Shown: positions 35,176-43,500 of the stretch, in pieces
Layout of the letters: each line of letters begins with the position of its first letter
Numbering within the stretch: the first letter of the stretch is position 1
Assembly: GCF_021654795.1 (NCBI RefSeq)
Contig: NZ_AP025344.1
Span: 4,526,501-4,590,500, forward strand
DNA length: 64,000 nt
Reading direction: 5' to 3'
From: Paenibacillus dendritiformis
Lineage (GTDB): Bacteria; Bacillota; Bacilli; Paenibacillales; Paenibacillaceae
The notes under the pieces: model-generated
Database searches by the model: none
What the model saw: only the letters and a program-made list of their open reading frames with translations
What the model was told of the DNA's origin: nothing
Made by a program: the position numbers and the translations under genes

Positions 35176-38100
35176 TCAACTGTTCACAAAATCAAACTGG
35201 ACCGCATGGAAGATCATGTTGCCGTCAGCGGTCATCTCAATATAAGCGCGTTCGGTGCCGAAGCGGCCCGCGCCTCCCTTGGCGATCGCTTCGATGTCTC
35301 GACCGTCCAGCACGATGCCGCTCTCCTTCGCGGTCACGTACACGCCTTCGTCCCTCAAGTCGAAGCTGCGTTTTTTGCCCGTGGCGCTGGCGCCGTATTC
35401 CAGCATATAACCGCCGGAATACTTTTTCTCGACCGCCACGCCGTGGCCGTCCCCGGTGCCGTCTCCGATACCGAGATAGCGGACCGGCTGGGCGCCGCCG
35501 CCAGGCTTGTCTCGCTCGAACGTAATTTTTTGCTTCACATTGATGCTGTCAAAATTGTACGTGTTGGCCACAATCCCGGTATTTTCCGTCGTCAACACTT
35601 TCTTGTCCGCATCCTGCCAGTAGAGCGGACGGCCGCGCGAATCCTGCGCCGGCTCGCTCTTCGACACCCTGGCGGTGATGAACTGAATCGCATGCTCCTG
35701 GATCTCGATATAGTCGACATATTCTCCTTCTTGCGCATCCTTCGGCAGCGTCTTCACCTTATTCACCGTCAGATCATTCACATACGTCTTGTCGGCCAGA
35801 ATCGTGTTCACCTGGATCATTTCCGGAATGAGCTTGCCCACATTGATCATATCGAGATGATCCATATCGATGTAGCCGGCTTCCGTATCGATCAGCACAT
35901 GGCCCGCGGGGCCGACGAACTTTCCTTTGTAGGCCGTCAGATTGCCCTTCATGTCGACGCGGAAGGGGGCTTTCCCGAATTCATCATGCCCGGCCCAGAT
36001 GCCCAGGCTCGGATAGACCTTGAACACATCGTTGCCTTCGCCGATGACCAGGCTGGAGCCTTCGATATGGCCGTTTTTGAACAAGGAGCTGTCAATCTCG
36101 GCGTCCTTCGCGAACAGCTTGTTCATCCAGACATTCCCCAAATAATCGGCGTGAAAAGGAGCCTGCGACCATACGGAGGAACCGAGCGCAAGCCCCTGCT
36201 TGTCAATCGTAAACACTTGATCGTCGACCCCGGCCTTGACGAACAGATCGCCGTCCAGGGAGGTGCCGAATGTCTTCTCATACACGCCGTGGCGAATGCG
36301 CTCGATCGTGAAGCCGTCATCCGCAGTTATCGAGACCCGGTTCACCTTCGTGCCGCTGCCGCAATCGCCCGAAGCGTACCGGTTCACGATCATGCCGAAC
36401 CGATCGGGTCGCTCCGCCAGCAGCCCGAGCTTCACGACCTCCCGGCCGCAGCGGTCGTCGATCATGAGGCGGGAGCCCTCGATGGTGAACACCCCGGTCG
36501 TATCGCCGATGACGACGCGCTGCCCGAGAATGATCTTGCCGAGCACCGTCTCCGCGATCAGGCCGTCCGGCGTAATCGCCGTATCATAACGCAGCCCGCC
36601 CGAGCGCGTCAGGCCCAGCGCGCCATGCGTCGCCCGCAGGAAGCGGTTCGGATCGTTCGGATCGGTAATCGTCAACCCTTTCCGATCCAGCGTCACGAAC
36701 TCATTCGACGCCATATTGATGTCGTTCGTGACCTTGTTCCAGAAATGGTCGAACAGCCGGCTCATGTCCGACGTATCGACAACGGCCTGCCCCCATTTCT
36801 TCTTGTTGGTGTCCACGACAATCGACGTGTTCTTGCTATCGTAGATGAATTTCTCCAGCCGCTTCTGCGCATCGGATACATCTCTGGCATTGCTGATCGT
36901 CAGGCTGATATTGCCGTCCTCATAGTCATAGATCATCTCCGCGATGCGGGCTTCGATCTCAAGCTGAAGCCGCTCATGCTTGATCGTGACCCAATCGCCG
37001 ACGACCAGCTTGTCCCAGTTATGCTGCTCCTCGAGGATCTCGAGGAAGTTCACGATATCGATGCGGAATGTCGTCCGGGGGCGCTGCAGCTCCTTGAACT
37101 TCTCAAGCGCCGCCTCATACAGATCTTGCTCGTCAATGTACTTGTCATCGCTGAATTCCCTCTCGATGACATACAGGTTCAGCTCCTGCAGCAGTTCGGG
37201 AGCGAAATTGCTGTCGGCGGACAGCGTCTTCTGCAGCTCGGCAATGTTCGCCTTGACATTATCCAGCGCCTGCTCCAAATTGTTGATCTCGATTTCCTTG
37301 GCGGCAATCTGCATTTGCTTATTATCGAGGCTGAACTTTTCAATAATGTCCGGCCCGTTGTTCGCCCCGTTCAGCTCGTCAAGGGAGATGAGCGCCACCT
37401 GGAGGAACACTTCGGCCTCGGCGCCGCCCCGCACCTCGACGACCGCCCGGTCCGCATGATGCCGCTTGCCGAGCAGCATCCACCGGCCCGGAGCCGCGGC
37501 TTGATCCGCGCCGTCGAGCGAGACCGTGACGCCCCCTTGGCTGACCTTGCACAGGACGGCGTACGGATATTCCGGATTCAGCGCGAAGCTTCGCGAGCTG
37601 CTGCCGCGATGCGCATACTTCTCGAAAAACATCTTCTGCTCGAACTGCTGCGAAATCATCGTGTCGGTAATGACCGCTTCGTTTTTTTTCAGCTTATCCA
37701 GCTCAACGCTACGTTCGTTCAGACTGTCCTCGATTTTCTTGCGTTCGGCCAGCAATTCCCGGAACTTGTCCCGCCTGCTCTCCACCAGCTCCTCATAATC
37801 AAGCAGCGCATGGCATAATTCATCGGACATATATTGGCTGTGCCGGATCACCCGCCGCTGCGCGTCCCGCTCGAACGGATACAGAAAATAACGGAAATTC
37901 TCGATGTAATTCTGCCCCGTCGGGTTGACCTTTTGAATCGTAAGCCCGTCCTGTCCGAACGCCTTCAACCGGGTGACCATCTCATCCGCTCGCGCTTCCT
38001 TGCCGATCGACTTCAGGTACTTGCCATAGGAAAAAGAAAGGCCCTTGTTCACCCCGAACAGCTCCGGCTTGAGCAGCGACACGGTTCGCCGGTGCGTGTC

Positions 38101-38646
38101 CCATTGGACGACCGCATTGTAGGTCTCGGCCACTTGATAGACCGCATCCAGCACCGTCGTGTTCCCGAACTCGAAGGCGCGGTACGTCAGCTTGAAGTCG
38201 GCATCGAGATAGCCGATATTCCAGATCGTGTTGCGCAGCAATTCCGTCAGCACCTGCTCGGCATGATACGACTCGACGCTGTAATCCCGAATCGATTTGT
38301 CGCTCAGCTCATAAGGAAGAGCGAAGCAGGCGACCTGCCGGTACAGCCTGTCGTCCTGTCCGCTGTCCTCGATCGAGTGAATCATATACCATTCGCTTTT
38401 CGATCCGAGCGTTACCCGGATATGGTACCGTTCGCGGAGCAGGCCGATATTTTTGTTCGGCACGAGCCGGTGGTTTACGTCCAGGTACAGCGGAATTTTG
38501 AAGGTCAGCTCGTTCACGGAGGACAGCGAGATGTTCTGGCTGATATCGTACGCTTCGCTGATCTTGCTGATGACGCTGCCGTTCGGCTTGGCGAGGAACA
38601 GCTGCGGCCGGTACGGCTTCTTGAGATAATCAATATCGCCCAGCAA
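35176..38646 (-). CDS. tail-tip protein (Tal; prophage endopeptidase-tail family)
   Basis: The 1156-residue protein has the N-terminal siphovirus tail-associated structural region: YRPQLFLAKPNGSVISKISE (residues 11-30), then SSVNELTFKIPL and KSEWYMIHSIEDSGQDDRLY. A middle with coiled coils (about 280-500: LLAERKKIEDSLNERSVELD) and a long C-terminal part of repeated beta units (SLDGDLFVKAGVDDQVFTID and similar) resemble phage fibre shafts. Tal forms the tail tip and may carry cell-wall hydrolase activity, but I see no clear catalytic motif. The TTG at 38646 is the first in-frame start, just behind an in-frame TGA, and AAAGGAGG is upstream. A single 952-codon frame on the other strand is its shadow. 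Confidence 0.8.
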   Translation of the reverse strand: MLGDIDYLKKPYRPQLFLAKPNGSVISKISEAYDISQNISLSSVNELTFKIPLYLDVNHRLVPNKNIGLLRERYHIRVTLGSKSEWYMIHSIEDSGQDDRLYRQVACFALPYELSDKSIRDYSVESYHAEQVLTELLRNTIWNIGYLDADFKLTYRAFEFGNTTVLDAVYQVAETYNAVVQWDTHRRTVSLLKPELFGVNKGLSFSYGKYLKSIGKEARADEMVTRLKAFGQDGLTIQKVNPTGQNYIENFRYFLYPFERDAQRRVIRHSQYMSDELCHALLDYEELVESRRDKFRELLAERKKIEDSLNERSVELDKLKKNEAVITDTMISQQFEQKMFFEKYAHRGSSSRSFALNPEYPYAVLCKVSQGGVTVSLDGADQAAAPGRWMLLGKRHHADRAVVEVRGGAEAEVFLQVALISLDELNGANNGPDIIEKFSLDNKQMQIAAKEIEINNLEQALDNVKANIAELQKTLSADSNFAPELLQELNLYVIEREFSDDKYIDEQDLYEAALEKFKELQRPRTTFRIDIVNFLEILEEQHNWDKLVVGDWVTIKHERLQLEIEARIAEMIYDYEDGNISLTISNARDVSDAQKRLEKFIYDSKNTSIVVDTNKKKWGQAVVDTSDMSRLFDHFWNKVTNDINMASNEFVTLDRKGLTITDPNDPNRFLRATHGALGLTRSGGLRYDTAITPDGLIAETVLGKIILGQRVVIGDTTGVFTIEGSRLMIDDRCGREVVKLGLLAERPDRFGMIVNRYASGDCGSGTKVNRVSITADDGFTIERIRHGVYEKTFGTSLDGDLFVKAGVDDQVFTIDKQGLALGSSVWSQAPFHADYLGNVWMNKLFAKDAEIDSSLFKNGHIEGSSLVIGEGNDVFKVYPSLGIWAGHDEFGKAPFRVDMKGNLTAYKGKFVGPAGHVLIDTEAGYIDMDHLDMINVGKLIPEMIQVNTILADKTYVNDLTVNKVKTLPKDAQEGEYVDYIEIQEHAIQFITARVSKSEPAQDSRGRPLYWQDADKKVLTTENTGIVANTYNFDSINVKQKITFERDKPGGGAQPVRYLGIGDGTGDGHGVAVEKKYSGGYMLEYGASATGKKRSFDLRDEGVYVTAKESGIVLDGRDIEAIAKGGAGRFGTERAYIEMTADGNMIFHAVQFDFVNS

Positions 38647-38661
38647 TCATCATCGCCTCCT

Positions 38662-39303
38662 TTATTGAATTCTCCGGAATTGATAGCGGAACTGGAACGC
38701 GGCGTTCCCGCGCACCTTCAACACATTCCTTCCGGGCGGCAGCGACAGATACCCGTCGTTGAACTCGGTGTAGCGGTACGTGTTCACCAGACTGGTCTCG
38801 ATATGCTGCCGATCATTGTTCACATACACCGTTTCCTCATCCAGCAACTGCTCGAAGCGAAAAGCGGCGTCTCCCCGCGACGTGTTCACGATCGCGAACT
38901 CGCCGCTGCCTTCCTTCGTAATCCAGATTTCCGGGGAACAGTTCACATCTCCCTTATTGTCGAACACGACAACCGGTTCCAGCCGGAAGGAGATGGACTG
39001 GAAGGCAGGAGTGACGCCATGGCGCCCGGACTGCAGGATAAGCCGGTACCGCAGCATCGCTTCGCGTAGGGGCGTCCCGGCTTCGATATCCGGAATGCCG
39101 CCGCCGTTCACGCACGTTTTCCAATCGCTCCAGGTCCGTCCCTGATCCGGGGAAAGCGAGGTCTGGACCGCAGCCCGGCAGGAGGGCGGAACATCGCATT
39201 CCCAGGCCAGCTTCGTTAGGGCGCCGTCTCCATCGAGCGCAATCGACAGCGGCTCCGAGGTGTACACCCCGAGCAAATTCGATAATGCAAGCCAATTTGC
39301 CAT
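38662..39303 (-). CDS. uncharacterised tail-tip protein
   Basis: The 213-residue protein begins MANWLALSNLLGVYTSEPLS; ATG at 39303 follows GAGGTGG. The pattern is beta-rich and ends NVLKVRGNAAFQFRYQFRRI, like the C-terminal galectin-like half of Dit-type distal tail proteins. It sits between a sugar-binding-like protein and Tal, so a tail-tip adaptor or carbohydrate-binding role is likely. Confidence 0.5.
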   Translation of the reverse strand: MANWLALSNLLGVYTSEPLSIALDGDGALTKLAWECDVPPSCRAAVQTSLSPDQGRTWSDWKTCVNGGGIPDIEAGTPLREAMLRYRLILQSGRHGVTPAFQSISFRLEPVVVFDNKGDVNCSPEIWITKEGSGEFAIVNTSRGDAAFRFEQLLDEETVYVNNDRQHIETSLVNTYRYTEFNDGYLSLPPGRNVLKVRGNAAFQFRYQFRRIQ

Positions 39304-39314
39304 CCCATCCACCT

Positions 39315-39950
39315 CTATTCGATCTTCCCGAAGGGACGGAACAGAGCGGAGATGCCGCTCTCCTTCCACTTGGCGATGCGATAGCCGAGCCATACGGCGG
39401 CCCCGTCATAGATGCTCGTTCCGTCCGTCAACGCCCATTCCGGTTCGGTTCCCCCGGATTCGCCCGCCGTGATGCAGACATAAAAACGGCCGTTATCGAC
39501 CGCCGGAAATACGATATCGTGCTTCTCGTACCGCTTCGAGCGCTGCCAGCGCCGCGCTCCCCGCGTGTCCTGCACTTCCTGGCCGGACGCGGTCGGAAAG
39601 ACCGGCTCCAGCGCGCCGGAATGTCCGGCTTGAATGCACACATAGACATGGGCGTTATCCGTCTGCGGGACGACATAATCCCCTGTCTTGTAAGAGGTGA
39701 GCTCCGTCCAGGAAGGAGCCGTGCGGCCGGTCCGCGTATTCACCCAGCCGGCATAAGCCCCGATCGCCGGCTCCGCATTCCAGACGATGTCCCGCTGCTG
39801 CCACGTTCCCGCCACCGGCGGGGCCGTGGCGTAGTTCGGCGAGGCCTCATCCAGCTTGGCGAAGTTCTGGCCGAGCTGCTCGATCGTCTCGTAAATCTCA
39901 TCCGCATAGTCTGGAATATGCAGCGCTAGTTTTTCCGTTATTTTTGCCAT
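39315..39950 (-). CDS. tail protein with two carbohydrate-binding-like repeats
   Basis: The 211-residue protein begins MAKITEKLALHIPDYADEIY; ATG at 39950 follows GAGAGGAG. Two repeats resemble CBM5/12 chitin-binding modules: a W..Y..GD.V pattern then YVCI (residues about 88-115, TSYKTGDYVVPQTDNAHVYV; and about 137-165, RYEKHDIVFPAVDNGRFYVC). Each is followed by a GxxEPxW/F turn. It might anchor the tip to peptidoglycan or glycan. It lies directly after Dit. Confidence 0.6.
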   Translation of the reverse strand: MAKITEKLALHIPDYADEIYETIEQLGQNFAKLDEASPNYATAPPVAGTWQQRDIVWNAEPAIGAYAGWVNTRTGRTAPSWTELTSYKTGDYVVPQTDNAHVYVCIQAGHSGALEPVFPTASGQEVQDTRGARRWQRSKRYEKHDIVFPAVDNGRFYVCITAGESGGTEPEWALTDGTSIYDGAAVWLGYRIAKWKESGISALFRPFGKIE

Positions 39951-39973
39951 CGTATACTCCTCTCTCCTTTCCT

Positions 39974-40570
39974 TCACCCGATGTCGGACCATCTCGTCCC
40001 CGGGGCGTAATCGCTCCAGCGCGGCCTGCGCGAATCGAGCCGCAGCTCTCCCTGCGGACCGAGAATCAGCGCTTCCCGGCTTCCCTTCGCGAAGTCCCGC
40101 TCCGCAATCTCCGCTACGGTCTCCTTCCATTCATACCGCGGAGAGTAATAGACCGGGGAGTAAGAATACGGAGAATCGCATTTAAAGGTCACGTTGATAT
40201 ACCCTTCGGCTAATCCGTTATGGATCAGCATCGGCTCGTCGATGACCAGCGCGTAGAAGACCCGCTCCGGATCGGAAGAGAAGACGAGCTCCCGGTAATA
40301 GCTCTGCTCGGTCAGCCAACGCGCCGCTTCGCGAATCCGGTCCGAGTTCCATGTTTCTTCGAATGCGCATGAGACCTGGAAGCGCAGCGGTTCTTTGGCG
40401 ATGTTTTGAAAATAGGGCCTATCCCGTCCCGCGATGCTGACCTCGCGAATTGAACGCGGGGCCGCGAAGCTCTCCTCCAGCATGCCGGAGCTGATATTGA
40501 CGTTCCGGATGCCGAAATCGATGCTGGATACCCCGGCATAGACGAAATAATCCGCGTCTCTAATCGTCAT
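39974..40570 (-). CDS. distal tail protein (Dit)
   Basis: The 198-residue protein has the siphovirus Dit fold signs: SIDFGIRNVNISSGMLEESF, the RDRPYFQNIAKEPLRFQVSC region and FKCDSPYSYSPVYYSPRYEW. Dit makes the hexameric hub between tail tube and tip. Its place directly after the tape measure gene is the universal siphovirus order. ATG at 40570 is used; a GTG 12 bases earlier is possible. Confidence 0.82.
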   Translation of the reverse strand: MTIRDADYFVYAGVSSIDFGIRNVNISSGMLEESFAAPRSIREVSIAGRDRPYFQNIAKEPLRFQVSCAFEETWNSDRIREAARWLTEQSYYRELVFSSDPERVFYALVIDEPMLIHNGLAEGYINVTFKCDSPYSYSPVYYSPRYEWKETVAEIAERDFAKGSREALILGPQGELRLDSRRPRWSDYAPGTRWSDIG

Positions 40571-40591
40571 GTTGCCATTCACCTGCCTTTC

Positions 40592-43500
40592 CTATAATCG
40601 ATGTCCCCGGGCCCGGAGCGCCGTATCGAGCGATTTGGCGATATCTTCCCCGTCCTTCTGCGCGAAGTTCCCCGTAATGGAAATGTGGAAGTTCTGGGTC
40701 GGCGCTCCCGCCAGGGCAGGCTGAAGCGCGGGAACGGAAGCGAACGGCCTTTTGATGGAATCGATAATGTTTCTGGTAATATCGACCACCTTCAGCAGAT
40801 TGAACGAATCGGCTTTGTTCAGGATCAGCTCTTTTTCATGGGCGAGCAGGAATTTGCCCTGCTTGCCGCCCCACGCCGGAGTCATGCCGCCGGATTCGGC
40901 GGAGAAGAGTTTTTTGTTTTTGATCTGGTCAGCTGCGCCCGGAAGCATGGTTCCCGAGGACGTTCCCGGCTGTTTGACCGTACCTGAAATCGACGGAATT
41001 AAGCTCTTCCCGTACTGCTCCAGCTCGTCATAATCCTGCTTGAAGCCATACTTGATGTTGTCGGCGATCGTCTGGCCAAGCCGTTCGCTAGCCTTGGCCA
41101 GTTCCTCGAAGAACACGCCGTACTTGACTTTGATTTCGTCCAGCGCCGTGAACACGACGTTCTTGTCATTGCTGAGCAACTGCTGCTTTATGCCATAGAA
41201 GTACTTTTCATCCTCCAAAATTCCCTTATAATGCTGCTCGATTTTGCTCTTCTCGATGTCCAGCTTGGCTATCTTATCGTTATGCTGATTATCTTCGAGC
41301 TCTTTTTCGTTCTCGATGATTTTGCGCCGGTCTTCCAACTGATCGGAGAGGGCCTGTTTCCGCAGCTCCCGTTCCCGATCCAGCTTGAACTTGTCGATCT
41401 CCTCGTCTTTGGACTCGAGCTGCTCCTGAAGCTGCTTCTTCTTCGCTTTCGCTTCGAAGGAATCGTCCAAGGCCAGAACGTTGAGCCGATCCTGGATATC
41501 CTGCCGCTCCTTCATCAGCTTGCGGAGCTGTGTATCGTAATCCTCCTCCGCATTGGCGCGGTCCAGCCCCTTGAGTTGGGCATTGATATAATCCTCGGTC
41601 TTCTTGAGCTCCGCATCCAGATGCTTCATCTTCGCGTCGTGGCGCTTGTTCTCCGTCCGAATCTCTTCCTCGATTGCCTGGGTGCGCAGTTCTTTTTCCC
41701 GCTGCAGCACTTTTTTCAGGTTGTCGATCAGCTTGTTCGCGTTATCGAGCCTTGCTTTTTGTTCCGCTGCCTGATTATCCGCGATTTGCTTCAGCACGGT
41801 GCGCTGGTATTCTTGCAGCGCTTGCCGCTTCGACTCGGCGCGGCGCTTCTCGGCCACTGAGTCGGCGGCAGCTGCCTTGCGCGTCAATTCGGCTATCTGG
41901 GATTCGATGGTCCGGCCCGACTCTTCGTAAATGGAGATGATCTGATCGTCGATTTCTTTGGCTCTGCGCTGTTTCTCTTCGGTGTCCAGGCTGCCAAGCA
42001 GACTTTTCTCGAATTCGAGCTCGCCGATTCGCTCCTTGTACCCGGCAATCAAGGCTTCGGCTTGCTGTTGACCGGCATGCTCGGCTTCGGCCACGATCTC
42101 CTCTTGCTTGCTCCGATCATTGTCCCGCAGCCATTCCAGATAGATCGTGGCGGCCCGTCTCTGCTCCGGCGGCGTCTTGCTGTTCCGGATAAGCTGCTCC
42201 GTATCGTCGATCTCTCCGCGGATGCGCTTGCCCTCCGTCACCAGCGCGTTCATGTTCTCGGCCGCGTTCTGCGCGGCAAGCCGCTTCTCTTCGGCCGTAT
42301 TGATATCGCCAAGCAGCGCCAGTTGATGCCTCAGCTTCTCCCTCTTCTTCTCGCTCGGCTGCTGCCGGCTCTCGAAGCGGCGCTTATAGGCATCGGCCAG
42401 TTGGATGACGTTCTGATCGATTTTGAGGTCGGTGTCGCCGATATTGCGGGTCAGCTCCATATATTCTTCGACGAACTTCTCATAGTCCGCTGCCGAATAG
42501 CCCGTCTTGCTCCCGCGCTTGCTTATCGACTCGAGCCGAGCGCGGACATCCCCGACGACTTCGCCATTCTTGACCAGCCCGGCAGATCCGAGCAGGGATG
42601 CCAGCTCCGAGCGGCGCGATGACTGCGATTGCCGCAGCTTCCGCAGGGCCTCCCCCATGTCATTGTACAGACCGATCCGCTTCTCCAGCAGTTTGTCGTA
42701 CTGGCGCCCGGACGCCATCGCCTCTTCCATTTGCTGCTGATTTTTCTCCAGGGACGCATTGACCCGCTGAATCGCTTCCTCGAATGGGTTGAACCGCAAG
42801 CTCGGCTGGTAGGAATCCTTCTTGCCGGAAGAAGAGGAGGAAGTTCCTTTGCGGCTGACTCCGTAGTAGGCGTCATCGAGCATGGCTTCATATTTTTTGT
42901 AGTACTCTTCAGTATCTTGGATTTTCTGTTTCACTTCATCCAACTGATTGTCTTGGAACCGTTGAACCGGATCCAGGAGGACCTTCGCGCCAGGAACAAT
43001 ACTTGTGACAACGTTCGCTAACTGCTTCGTCGTCTCCCGGTTCTTCTCGATTTCTCCGATTGTCTTTTTGGCATCGGCGAGATCCTTAATGCTGCCCATC
43101 TCGACGCCGTAGATGCGAATCCGGGCCTTCGATTGGAAATAAGCCGCCAGCGTCGAACGTTTTTCGTTCTCCAGGTCTTCCTTCGCCTTCTTCAGCTTTT
43201 CTTCCCGTAATTCTTGAATGCCCTCTTTCTCCAGCCTCCAGCCGTCGGCCGCCTTGCTGATATGCTTTTGCAGCTCCGGATATTGGGCCATCAGATCCAG
43301 CATCGCCTCGGTAGACATCGATTGGCCCGCCTCCAGATCGGCCAAAATCTGATTGAACGATTTCAGCTCGTCCTGCGTGCTCTTGATCCGGTTGCGAAGC
43401 TCGTCGCTTTCCTGCTTGCCTTTCTGCAAAGAAGAAGCCAGGCCGTCCAGCCCGTCCGCCGCGCCGCCGGCGCCGAACTTCATCTGGTTGAATCGCTGCT

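Noticed and set aside
34960..37818. 952-codon open frame on the plus strand
   Set aside because: It lies exactly opposite the Tal gene. Its sequence is rich in His, Arg and Leu with no domain, a codon shadow of a GC-rich gene.
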